From: SYHX01 sp049317645
Lineage (GTDB): Bacteria > Bacteroidota > Bacteroidia > UBA7662
Length of the DNA: 34,099 nt
NCBI GenBank assembly: GCA_049317645.1
Contig: JBMOHV010000013.1
Location: 1 to 34,099 of the forward strand
Reading direction: 5' to 3'
Shown: positions 15,176-22,380 of the stretch, piece after piece
Layout of the letters: each line of letters begins with the position of its first letter
How positions within the stretch are numbered: position 1 is the first letter of the stretch
The notes under the pieces: model-generated
What the model was told of the DNA's origin: nothing
What the model saw: only the letters and a program-made list of their open reading frames with translations
The model's database searches: none
Program-made: the position numbers and the translations under genes

Positions 15176-16721
15176 GAAAAACAACGATTTTAACCTCCGC
15201 CCCATCGAAGCGAATCCCAACAACCGCGACCCCTTGCTCCGCCCCCCCAAATCGAGCCTCCGTCCTTCCACTTTGTTAAGCCGCTTTGGATGGCTGGCTC
15301 TTGGACTGGCCGGCGGGATTTTTCTGCAATATGGCAGGGGTCGCAGCGGTGAACAAGGCTCCAAAATGAATTGGATCCGCGATTTGGTCCAAAATCGCTA
15401 TGTGGATTCCCTGGATTTTGATTCCCTTGAAGCCGTATCTGCACAAGCCTTGCTCAGCGAATTGGACCCCTTTTCGACCTATTTACCCCCCGTTGAGAAG
15501 CAGGCAGCCGATGAGGCCTTGGAAGGTAATTTTGACGGGATTGGCGTGGAGTTTAACCTGCTCAACGACAGCATCCGCGTTGTATCGGCTTTGCCGGGGG
15601 GACCCAGCGAACGCCAAGGGATTCGCTCCGGAGATCGTATTGTTCGCATCGATGCCAAACCACTACCAGTCAGGGGTTTGACCAACGAATGGGTGCTCAA
15701 GAATCTACGCGGGCCCCGCGGCAGCAAGGTTCGTCTGACCGTTTACCGCCCATCCGGAGCGCGATTATTTGATTATGTTATTGTGCGGGATCGCATTGAA
15801 ATCAAAAGCGTCGATTTGGCCTGGCGCCCGGCCCCAGGAATCGCCCACATGCGGATTAACAAATTTGGAGGACAAACACATCGTGAGTTCTGCGAAGCCT
15901 TGACAAGCCTGCGCAAGGAGGGGCCTGTTGATCGGTTGCTGTTGGATCTCCGTGGCAATCCGGGAGGGTATTTGGAGTCCGCTGTTGCGATTGCCGATGA
16001 ATTTTTGGGTGGACGAAAATTGATCACCTACACCATGGGCTATCAACAGCCACGCAAGGATTACTACACAACGCGCGATGGCATCCACGAAGAAGGTGAA
16101 TTGGTCGTATTGATTGACCAGGGATCGGCCTCGGCGAGCGAGATCCTGGCGGGAGCCCTGCACGACCATCGCCGGGCCCGCTTGATGGGGCAGCGTTCCT
16201 ACGGCAAAGCATTGGTTCAACAGCAATTTGAACGCGGGGACGGTTCTGCCATTCGCCTGACCGTTGCGAGGTACTATACCCCGCGTGGTCGCTGCATCCA
16301 GACCCCCTATCGTCCCAACCAGAGCGGGGACCTATCCACGGACAGCGGAGGTATTGCACCGGACTATTGGGCTCAACCTGGATACATGACTTGGTCCGAT
16401 GCCCACATCGCCCTCATGGAATCAGGCGCCTTGGCCGAAGAAGCCCTGCGCATGGCCGAAACCGAAGAAGCCCAACGTATTAAACGCCAAGGTGCCTCCT
16501 CTTTTTTGGCCTCCTACCAGTGGCCGGAAAGCTCCGCCAAGGCCTTGGTCCAAAAACAGGTCCCCAGCGTCCAACGCCAGCCCATGGATAAGGCGGCTTG
16601 GGATGCCTTGCGCGCTTCTTTCAAGGCTCATTTGGGCCGAACCCTTTATGGTCATACCGTCTACATGCAAGTCCTCGCCCAAAGCGACCCGGTTGTTCGG
16701 CAGGCCTGCGCCTTGGATTAA
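15141..16721 (+). CDS. C-terminal processing peptidase, S41 family with PDZ domain
   Basis: Membrane-anchored periplasmic serine protease that trims or degrades envelope proteins. A single N-terminal hydrophobic segment (WLALGLAGGIF) is followed by a helical region, a PDZ domain (GIGVEFNLLNDSIRVVSALP to the SGDRIVRID segment) and the S41 catalytic core. The nucleophile is the middle Ser of GSASASEI (codon 16131) and the general base is the Lys of SYGKALVQ (codon 16206), exactly 25 residues later as in the Prc/CtpA family. The start is uncertain: 15141 is the first ATG clear of murQ and gives 526 aa, but TTG codons at 15234 or 15273 would give a more typical short cytoplasmic tail and would lie downstream of the -7 box at 15168-15175. 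Confidence 0.88.
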   Translation: MHRHPACDAYLWKNNDFNLRPIEANPNNRDPLLRPPKSSLRPSTLLSRFGWLALGLAGGIFLQYGRGRSGEQGSKMNWIRDLVQNRYVDSLDFDSLEAVSAQALLSELDPFSTYLPPVEKQAADEALEGNFDGIGVEFNLLNDSIRVVSALPGGPSERQGIRSGDRIVRIDAKPLPVRGLTNEWVLKNLRGPRGSKVRLTVYRPSGARLFDYVIVRDRIEIKSVDLAWRPAPGIAHMRINKFGGQTHREFCEALTSLRKEGPVDRLLLDLRGNPGGYLESAVAIADEFLGGRKLITYTMGYQQPRKDYYTTRDGIHEEGELVVLIDQGSASASEILAGALHDHRRARLMGQRSYGKALVQQQFERGDGSAIRLTVARYYTPRGRCIQTPYRPNQSGDLSTDSGGIAPDYWAQPGYMTWSDAHIALMESGALAEEALRMAETEEAQRIKRQGASSFLASYQWPESSAKALVQKQVPSVQRQPMDKAAWDALRASFKAHLGRTLYGHTVYMQVLAQSDPVVRQACALD

Positions 16722-16780
16722 ATCCTTGGGTGGGTGATGATTTGGAAAACTGGCGGGGGGGGATTCAAATTTTTGGGGGG

Positions 16781-16823
16781 AAAAGCCATCCCGAAATAGC
16801 GGGCAAAAAAAAAGCCATCCCGA
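16781..16823. repeat. 14-bp direct repeat before the lipoprotein terminator
   Basis: AAAAGCCATCCCGA occurs at 16781-16794 and again at 16810-16823. The complementary arm GGGATGGCTT at 16824-16833 can pair with either copy, giving a short or a long hairpin. It lies between converging genes and may be a duplicated terminator arm. Confidence 0.7.
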
Positions 16824-16833
16824 GGGATGGCTT
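16805..16833 (-). terminator. Strong intrinsic terminator for the small lipoprotein gene
   Basis: On the minus strand AAGCCATCC pairs with GGATGGCTT around a four-base loop (9-bp perfect stem), followed by nine T residues. It lies 18 nt after the lipoprotein stop. In plus orientation it could also end the S41 protease transcript, although that side lacks a T tract. Confidence 0.88.
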
Positions 16834-16851
16834 CAAATCGTGAAGGTCCGA

Positions 16852-17034
16852 TTACTGAGCAGGTGTAGCTGCAGCAGTGGTGTCGGTGGCAGTCGTGTCG
16901 GCAGCAGGAGCAGCCTCTTCAACTGGCATTTCTTCGGTGGTGGCCTCTTCAGCAGGAGCCTCCTCAGCGGCGTTGTTGCAAGCTACTACGAACAGGGTAG
17001 CGCTAACCATCAACATTGCAAGAAACTTGTTCAT
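16852..17034 (-). CDS. Small acidic Ala/Glu/Thr-rich lipoprotein (60 aa)
   Basis: A short secreted lipoprotein of a kind common in Bacteroidota and of unknown function. The ATG at 17034 starts MNKFLAMLM, a hydrophobic signal that ends in the lipobox VVAC with Cys19 as the lipidation site. The mature part is low-complexity: Glu-rich up to about residue 40 (EEAPAEEATTEEMPVEE) and then Ala/Thr/Asp-rich (ADTTATDTTAAATPAQ). No Cys or other catalytic-looking residue remains after processing, so a structural or surface-charge role is more likely than an enzymatic one (inference). It is monocistronic, with a consensus promoter and a strong terminator. Confidence 0.85.
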   Translation of the reverse strand: MNKFLAMLMVSATLFVVACNNAAEEAPAEEATTEEMPVEEAAPAADTTATDTTAAATPAQ

Positions 17035-17055
17035 TGTATGGGGGTTTAAGTGAGG

Positions 17056-17087
17056 CAAAAGTACGACCCTTGATTGCTCGCTCCAAA
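17056..17087 (-). promoter_or_regulatory. Consensus Bacteroidota promoter of the small lipoprotein gene
   Basis: On the minus strand TTTG (17087-17084), a 20-bp spacer and TACTTTTG (17063-17056) match the -33/-7 consensus of the Bacteroidota primary sigma factor fully. The predicted start of transcription near 17049 gives a leader of about 15 nt. Confidence 0.75.
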
Positions 17088-17221
17088 TATTTTGTCCATT
17101 ATTTTTGAATGAATGTCAACTTTTCTTGAAAAACGGCGAATTCAGGGCCTGAGGATGATTTTATGGGGGCTGGTTTAGGGTCAATCCGTCCATAATAATA
17201 GACGCCCTCCCGGGCGCCCCC

Positions 17222-18529
17222 TTATTTCTGTCGAAAGTACAGTTGGAGAGGGACCCCGCTGAAATCGTAGCGAGCCCTGATTTTGCCCTCCAGGTAACGC
17301 TTGTAAGGCTCGCGGATGTACTGGGGCAGGTTGCAAAAGAAAACGAAGGTGGGCGTCGTTGTCTTGAGCTGGGTGATGTACTTAATCCGAATGAACTTGC
17401 CCTTGTAGGCCGGTGGTGGATAGGCGTCAATGACTTCCTGCATGTATTCGTTCAGAGGCGCGGTGGATACTTTGTGGGAGCGACGGGCTGCAACGGCCGC
17501 AATCTCCTCCAACAATTTGATCAAACGCTGCTTTTCGAGGGCAGAAATAAAGAGAACGGGCAGGTCGTTGAAGGGGGCCGTCTTGGCCAGGAGTTCATCC
17601 CGGGTGCGGTCCATGGTTTTGTGGTCCTTGGTGATCAGGTCCCACTTGTTCACCGCCAAGATGATGCCTTTTTGGTGTTTTTGGGCCAAGTGAAAGATGC
17701 TAAGGTCCTGGGCCTGCAGGCCATCGCGGGCGTCAACCAACAAAACCACGACATCGCAGTCTTCCAGGGTACGCAATGTTCGCATGACCGAATAAAATTC
17801 AATATCTTCCTCCACCCTTGCTTTGCGCCTCAACCCCGCGGTGTCCATCATAAGGAAATGATGCCCAAAGGCTTTGAGCTCCGAATGAACGACATCCCGG
17901 GTCGTTCCCGCGACTTCCGAAACGATGCTTCGCTCCTCCCCCATCAGGGCGTTTAGCAAGGTGGATTTGCCCACGTTGGGTCGGCCGACCAAGGCAACCT
18001 TGGGGATGGCTGTTTCTTCGGCCTCGGCTTGGGCGGCCGGCAATCGCTGCAACACTTCGTCCAACAATTCCCCGGTGCCCGAGCCCGTCTGCGATGAGAG
18101 GGTGAATAGCTCGCCCAGACCCAAGGAATAAAACTCGGCCGCCATGGAGAGGCGTTCCCCGTGGTCCACCTTGTTCACCACCAAAATCACCGGCCGACGA
18201 GAGCGACGCAGTTGATCCGCCAACACGTCGTCCAAGTCGGTAATCCCTGTTTGAACATCAACCATCATCAACAACAAATCCGCCTGCTCCATGGCGGCCT
18301 TGACCTGACGATTGATCGCCCGTTCCATGGCATCTTCGCTCCCTTCCACAAAGCCCCCGGTGTCGATCAACGTGAAGGTCTGACCGTTCCATTCCACCAT
18401 GGCGCCGTGACGATCCCGGGTAACACCCGCCACATCGTCCACAATAGCTTTGCGAGATCCGGTCAGGCGGTTAAACAAGGTGGATTTTCCAACATTGGGT
18501 CGGCCTACAATAGCAACAATACGGCTCAT
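17222..18529 (-). CDS. der: Ribosome-assembly GTPase Der (EngA)
   Basis: 435-aa protein with two tandem G domains and a KH-like C-terminus, needed for 50S ribosomal subunit maturation. First G domain: P-loop GRPNVGKST (9-17), DTGG (56-59), NKVD (119-122). Second: P-loop GRPNVGKST (182-190), DTAG (229-232) followed by LRRKARV, NKWD (294-297). The KH-like domain covers about 355-435 and ends YDFSGVPLQLYFRQK, the usual family end. The start at 18529 lies 21 nt after the era stop, so era and der are probably cotranscribed, which links two ribosome-biogenesis GTPases. The downstream CGCCC/GGGCG inverted repeat near 17203-17216 is a possible weak terminator. Confidence 0.97.
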   Translation of the reverse strand: MSRIVAIVGRPNVGKSTLFNRLTGSRKAIVDDVAGVTRDRHGAMVEWNGQTFTLIDTGGFVEGSEDAMERAINRQVKAAMEQADLLLMMVDVQTGITDLDDVLADQLRRSRRPVILVVNKVDHGERLSMAAEFYSLGLGELFTLSSQTGSGTGELLDEVLQRLPAAQAEAEETAIPKVALVGRPNVGKSTLLNALMGEERSIVSEVAGTTRDVVHSELKAFGHHFLMMDTAGLRRKARVEEDIEFYSVMRTLRTLEDCDVVVLLVDARDGLQAQDLSIFHLAQKHQKGIILAVNKWDLITKDHKTMDRTRDELLAKTAPFNDLPVLFISALEKQRLIKLLEEIAAVAARRSHKVSTAPLNEYMQEVIDAYPPPAYKGKFIRIKYITQLKTTTPTFVFFCNLPQYIREPYKRYLEGKIRARYDFSGVPLQLYFRQK

Positions 18530-18550
18530 GGTCTGGGTGGTTGAGTTGTT

Positions 18551-19489
18551 TTATTCGGCGGTGTAACCAAAGTACTTGAGCATACGCTGATCATCCCGCC
18601 AATCGTTTCGGACTTTGACATGCAAGCCCAGGTAGACAGGTCTTCCCCAAAATTTCTCCATTTGTTGCCGTGCCGCCGTTCCGACCGCTTTGAGGGCCGA
18701 CCCTTTGGCACCGATAACAATGCCTTTTTGGCTGTCCCGCTCCACGTAAATGGTGCATTCAATTCGAAGAATTTTATCCGCTTCCTTGAACGATTCGGTT
18801 ACAACGTGCGATGCGTAGGGGATTTCCTGGTGATACTTCAAAAAAATCTGCTCGCGGACCCATTCCGACGCCATCATGCGATCGGTCAAGTCGGTCAATT
18901 GTTCTGGATCAAAATACGGGGGATGCACCGGCAAAACTTCCAACATCCAAGAACGCAGTGCATCCACACCCTCCCCGCTGACACAAGAGGTGGTCAGGGT
19001 CGGCAATTCAGGGAAGGCCTGCTGCCACAACGCGATCTGCTGGTCCCTAAGGGCTTGATCCAGGGTATCGACTTGGTTTAGAACCAAAAGGATGGGCATG
19101 GTCGGCGGCAACAACCGAGGCAAAAACGATTCGGATCCCGGGTCGTCACGCAAATCAGCAACCCAAGCCAAGGCATCCGCATCTTCCAAGGCCGTTTCGA
19201 TGCTGCGGGTCATCATTCGTTGCAAGGCATAACGGGCCTCGAGATAGCCTGGGGTATCCCCCAAGATCAATTGATAACCCTCCCCCTGTAACATGCCCAG
19301 GCAACGGGACCGGGTTGTTTGGGCTTTGGGGGTGACAATGGAAAGGGGTTCCCCTACCAAGGCGTTTAATAAACTGGATTTGCCGGCGTTGGGTTTCCCC
19401 AACAAATTGATAAAACCCGCTTTGAAATCAGGGCCAAAGGCCGGCTGCGAGTCGGTCGCTACGGGTTGGGTTGGGTCGATTGGGTTCAT
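18551..19489 (-). CDS. era: 16S rRNA-binding GTPase Era
   Basis: 312-aa GTPase that binds the 3' end of 16S rRNA and acts in 30S subunit assembly. The G domain has P-loop GKPNAGKSS (31-39), the effector region IVTPKAQTTRSR, DTPG (78-81) and NQVD (138-141). The last is the base-recognition motif, where Lys is the usual second residue, so Gln here is a small departure. The C-terminal KH domain contains VERDSQKGIVIGAKGSALK and ends in KYFGYTAE. The N-terminus is about 20 residues longer than minimal Era before the first strand; no better ATG is seen in frame. It leads the era-der pair and is divergent from two tRNA genes. Confidence 0.96.
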   Translation of the reverse strand: MNPIDPTQPVATDSQPAFGPDFKAGFINLLGKPNAGKSSLLNALVGEPLSIVTPKAQTTRSRCLGMLQGEGYQLILGDTPGYLEARYALQRMMTRSIETALEDADALAWVADLRDDPGSESFLPRLLPPTMPILLVLNQVDTLDQALRDQQIALWQQAFPELPTLTTSCVSGEGVDALRSWMLEVLPVHPPYFDPEQLTDLTDRMMASEWVREQIFLKYHQEIPYASHVVTESFKEADKILRIECTIYVERDSQKGIVIGAKGSALKAVGTAARQQMEKFWGRPVYLGLHVKVRNDWRDDQRMLKYFGYTAE

Positions 19490-19538
19490 ACGAGGTGGTC
19501 CAAGACGCCCAGGAAACCCCCAGACGCATCATCGGCCA

Positions 19539-19567
19539 CAAATATCGTCCATAATTTGGGGAGCAAA
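19539..19567 (-). promoter_or_regulatory. Candidate era-der promoter
   Basis: Minus-strand TTTG (19567-19564), a 17-bp spacer and GATATTTG (19546-19539) match the Bacteroidota promoter with one -7 mismatch. The leader would be about 40 nt. It is interleaved with a plus-strand promoter for the tRNA genes. Confidence 0.38.
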
Positions 19568-19586
19568 GAAATAAATCGTATCTTCG
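19555..19586 (+). promoter_or_regulatory. Candidate promoter of the tRNA-fMet gene
   Basis: TTTG (19555-19558), a 20-bp spacer and TATCTTCG (19579-19586, one mismatch from TAnnTTTG) lie just before the tRNA. The predicted start near 19593 is only about six bases before the mature 5' end. The spacing equals that of the lipoprotein promoter at 17056-17087. Confidence 0.5.
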
Positions 19587-19598
19587 CCGACCAATTAT

Positions 19599-19671
<73 letters not shown>

Positions 19672-19678
19672 CAACCCC

Positions 19679-19701
19679 AAAGCCGACCTAAAGTCGGCTT
19701 T
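19679..19701 (+). terminator. Hairpin between the two tRNA genes
   Basis: AAAGCCGAC pairs perfectly with GTCGGCTTT (9 bp, loop CTAAA), followed by a short T-rich run (GTTCTT). It could attenuate transcription after tRNA-fMet or mark a processing site between the tRNAs. Confidence 0.6.
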
Positions 19702-19718
19702 GTTCTTCCAAGGCTCAA

Positions 19719-19790
19719 GGTCTCGTAGTACAACGGATAGTATGTGGGTTTCCGGAACCTAAGATGCAGGTTCGATTCCTGCCGAGACCA
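19719..19790 (+). tRNA. tRNA-Arg (CCG)
   Basis: Acceptor stem GGTCTCG pairs with CGAGACC. The anticodon loop TTCCGGA gives anticodon CCG, reading CGG codons. The T arm is GCAGG-TTCGATT-CCTGC, and the discriminator is A73. CCA is not encoded (the next bases are CTT). The variable loop is short, at four bases. Confidence 0.94.
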
Positions 19791-19810
19791 CTTTTTTTTC
19801 GTATATCAAA

Positions 19811-19846
19811 AAGGGCCAACCCATCCGGATTGGCCCTTGATTTTTT
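19811..19846. terminator. Bidirectional terminator between tRNA-Arg and the PKD protein gene
   Basis: AAGGGCCAA (19811-19819) pairs with TTGGCCCTT (19830-19838). The plus side is followed by GA then six T; the minus side reads into TTTTTGATA. It would end the tRNA transcript and, from the other side, the PKD-protein transcript. Confidence 0.85.
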
Positions 19847-19890
19847 GGTGGAACACGCGCAATGCCCGTTGGGCCGTGCGGGTCGTGTTT

Positions 19891-21423
19891 TTATTGTTTT
19901 ACAAAGCGGCGGTATTCGCGCTTGCCTTCCCGATCCAGGGTGAGAACATAGGTTCCCAGGGGCCAGTCTTGGACGGCAATGGATTCGCGTTGCGTTGCAG
20001 AACCCAGCTTGAAGGGCTGTGTTAGGATAATACGACCGGTCAAATCCATGATTCGCAAAACGGCGGGGCCTTGACCCGCACCCAAGACCAGGTGCAATGT
20101 TTCGCGGACCGGATTGGGATAAATTTCCAGGCTCTGCTGAGCAATGCTTGAAGACGTTGTCGTGGAGGCCTGTCGAGGGGCACCGATGCCACCGCTCGAT
20201 GAGCGCAAGCTGCTGGCCACCAAGGTATCACAGCGAGTGGAGGTGCATGCCCCGGATGTATCGGTCACGGTTAAACAAACGGTATAGGACGCTGCCGATG
20301 CATAGGTGTGGCGAACTGTAGGGCCGGTGGCCGTGGTACCGTCCCCAAAACTCCAAGCGTACGTCATTCGAGCCATGGCAGGACGAACCGAGAACAAGTA
20401 ACCCAAAGGTTGGGTATCGGTCGTAACAAGGTAACGGGCTTGGCAAGGTGATGGGGGTGGAACAGGTCGGGGGTTGGTAATGATCCGGGGCCGGCGGTAA
20501 CCTGGAACGGAAATCCGCAACCAAGCGGTATCGGTGCAAGAAGTTCCGGTGGTAGTGCCTGGGCGGGATACCGCCAAAACAACCACATAGGAACCCGCCG
20601 AACTGTAGGTATGGGACGGATTGCGTCCGGTCGTTGTTGCACCGTTGCCAAAATTCCAGGAATATTGCGCCGTCGTATCCTGCATAACCGAGCGAAACTG
20701 CACCGTAAGAGTCGTATCAAGCCTGGCCCCAAAACGAGGATTGCAAGGAATGCTCCAAGGATTGGAAATCGGTGGACGAGGGGGCATGGGCACATTGACC
20801 ACCCGGGATTCGGTGTCGGAGCAGGCTGCGCCGGCCGAAGTCGCCAAACGCGTCACGACCAAACGAACGGTGTACATGCCACCGGAGGCGTAGGTATGGG
20901 CTGGAGAGACTTGGGTTGAAAGATTGCCATCCCCAAAAGACCAGCGGTAGGTCCAAAGGGTATCCACAACGGCGGGGGCAAAACGAACGGCCAAGCCCGT
21001 ATCAGGACGGAACGAAAAGGCGGCATTGCAAGGACGCAAGGGCGGTGGAGGCGGCGGATTGGGGATACGAATCCGACACTGCACCGTAAAATTGCGGGTA
21101 AACGCGTTGCTGCCGTTGTAAACCACCGAATCCAAGTAAACCTGTCCGGAACAGTCCGTGACGCGCATTCGCAATGTCCCGGAGGCACGCCCCAAAACAC
21201 GCAACGAATAAAAACCATTGTTGGTGGTTGATGTAAAACCAAAAACAAAAGGTTGGGCCGCGGTATCCCAGACCATCACCTGGGCTCCAACGACCCCGAG
21301 GCCCGCGGTATCCACAATGCGACCGGTCAACATCAACTGAGAACGCATCGAAGGAGAAACTTGGGCACCTGCCCAACCTGCCCAAAGCAGGTTCAGGAGC
21401 AAAAAGAGGCGGATTTTCATCAT
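19891..21423 (-). CDS. Secreted protein with three PKD domains and a T9SS type A sorting domain
   Basis: 510-aa exported, probably surface-attached protein of unknown specific role. A signal peptide ends near AGAQ (20-21). A carboxypeptidase-regulatory-like beta-sandwich covers about 27-115, and a linker with six consecutive Pro is near 123-128. Three PKD repeats follow, with the diagnostic WSFGDG (161-166), WNFGNG (256-261) and WSFGDG (357-362), each followed by an HTY strand. A Ser/Thr-rich linker leads to the T9SS domain, which starts at IYPNPV (434-439) and ends in the typical GTYVLTLDREG...FVKQ pattern. Each PKD unit has paired Cys that could form a disulfide. No catalytic domain is seen, so adhesion or glycan binding is more likely (inference). 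Confidence 0.88.
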   Translation of the reverse strand: MMKIRLFLLLNLLWAGWAGAQVSPSMRSQLMLTGRIVDTAGLGVVGAQVMVWDTAAQPFVFGFTSTTNNGFYSLRVLGRASGTLRMRVTDCSGQVYLDSVVYNGSNAFTRNFTVQCRIRIPNPPPPPPLRPCNAAFSFRPDTGLAVRFAPAVVDTLWTYRWSFGDGNLSTQVSPAHTYASGGMYTVRLVVTRLATSAGAACSDTESRVVNVPMPPRPPISNPWSIPCNPRFGARLDTTLTVQFRSVMQDTTAQYSWNFGNGATTTGRNPSHTYSSAGSYVVVLAVSRPGTTTGTSCTDTAWLRISVPGYRRPRIITNPRPVPPPSPCQARYLVTTDTQPLGYLFSVRPAMARMTYAWSFGDGTTATGPTVRHTYASAASYTVCLTVTDTSGACTSTRCDTLVASSLRSSSGGIGAPRQASTTTSSSIAQQSLEIYPNPVRETLHLVLGAGQGPAVLRIMDLTGRIILTQPFKLGSATQRESIAVQDWPLGTYVLTLDREGKREYRRFVKQ

Positions 21424-21540
21424 ATCTATTGGTTTTGAGCCTATTGGACTCTAAGGTAGGTCCTATGTTTAGTTCCCTGGCCTCCCATCAATAATTTTAA
21501 TGTCCCCTTTAGCTCCAGGTTGGATCAACCTTTGAACTCA

Positions 21541-21580
21541 GCCTGAAAGACTTAGGAGACGCCTGAAAGACTTAGGAGAC
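21541..21580. repeat. Perfect 20-bp tandem duplication across the terC stop codon
   Basis: GCCTGAAAGACTTAGGAGAC occurs at 21541-21560 and again, without a gap, at 21561-21580. The terC stop (TTA on the plus strand, 21572-21574) lies in the second copy, so a second in-register copy of the gene end follows it. Confidence 0.95.
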
Positions 21581-22372
21581 CTCCGAACGGTTTTTGCGAC
21601 GCGCGGAACGACGCGCGGAACGACGAGCCGCCAGGAGCGGCCAGGCAAAAACGGCCAAGGTGAGCATCGAAAAGCCCATATCCGCCCAATGACCGGCTTC
21701 GGGATGGCCCAAAGCCGAACCTATCATGGGTAGATCGCCGGCCCGGACCGCAAACCAATCGCCCAAACATAATTTGAGACCCAGAATACCGATGACCAAA
21801 TAGGCTGAGTGTTCCAAACGAGGGTTGCGTTCCATCAGGCCAATAAAATACTGGGCCACAAAACGCATGGCTAGGATTCCTATGAAAACGCCCAAATAGA
21901 GCAAGATCAACGCCCCCTGCTTTTGTTCCGGACTGGCCTGCATGCCGGGGTCCGCAAAAGCGACAGCCACCAACACATTATCAACCGAGAAGGCCAAGTC
22001 CATCAATTCAATGCTAAGGACCGTCCACCAAAAGCCTCGCTGTTTGCCCTGCCCCCCGTCAACCCCTTCGGTGATTCCACCGCCTTTGCTACCAAAATGC
22101 CGGTAGGCCAAATACAAGAGGTAGGCTCCGCCCAAGGGCTTGATCCACCACAGGTTCAGCATCCAACCTGCTAACAACAAACACAAACCCCTGAAGACAT
22201 AAGCCCCTATCAAGCCGTATCGCAAGGCCTTGCCCCGTTGATGTTCCGGGAGCCGCATGGCCATGCTCGCCATAACAGCCGCGTTATCAACGGATACCAA
22301 TGTTTCTAACAAGACCAAATTCCCCACCGTCAGCAGGGCTTTGGGCCAGGGGATCCCCCAAAAATCCATCAT
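21572..22372 (-). CDS. TerC-family integral membrane protein
   Basis: 266-aa membrane protein of the TerC/Alx/YkoY family, members of which handle Mn2+ or other metal ions, or help proteins in the membrane. About seven hydrophobic helices are seen. The two diagnostic Asp-bearing helices are LETLVSVDNAAVMASMAM near the N-terminus and IELMDLAFSVDNVLVAVAF in the middle. The C-terminus is an Arg/Lys-rich tail made of an RSAR repeat (ARRSARRSARRKNR), encoded by a 12-bp tandem repeat. The start at 22372 (MMDFWG) is preferred over a longer frame that runs back into the M43 gene; the gap to that gene is then eight bases. Substrate unknown; metal export is a family-level guess. Confidence 0.88.
   Translation of the reverse strand: MMDFWGIPWPKALLTVGNLVLLETLVSVDNAAVMASMAMRLPEHQRGKALRYGLIGAYVFRGLCLLLAGWMLNLWWIKPLGGAYLLYLAYRHFGSKGGGITEGVDGGQGKQRGFWWTVLSIELMDLAFSVDNVLVAVAFADPGMQASPEQKQGALILLYLGVFIGILAMRFVAQYFIGLMERNPRLEHSAYLVIGILGLKLCLGDWFAVRAGDLPMIGSALGHPEAGHWADMGFSMLTLAVFAWPLLAARRSARRSARRKNRSEVS
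21598..21621. repeat. 12-bp tandem repeat encoding the basic TerC tail
   Basis: GACGCGCGGAAC occurs twice in a row (21598-21609, 21610-21621). In the minus-strand terC frame it encodes the repeated Arg-Ser-Ala-Arg unit at the C-terminus, only 18 bp from the 20-bp duplication. Confidence 0.85.
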
Positions 22373-22380
22373 ACAGCTGT

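Noticed and set aside
16750..16780. G-rich stretch with runs of eight and six G
   Set aside because: Only two G runs long enough are present on this strand, so a stable four-run quadruplex is not supported.
17243..17956. 237-codon plus-strand frame opposite der
   Set aside because: It is a shadow of the conserved GTPase gene; the opposite strand has every G motif.
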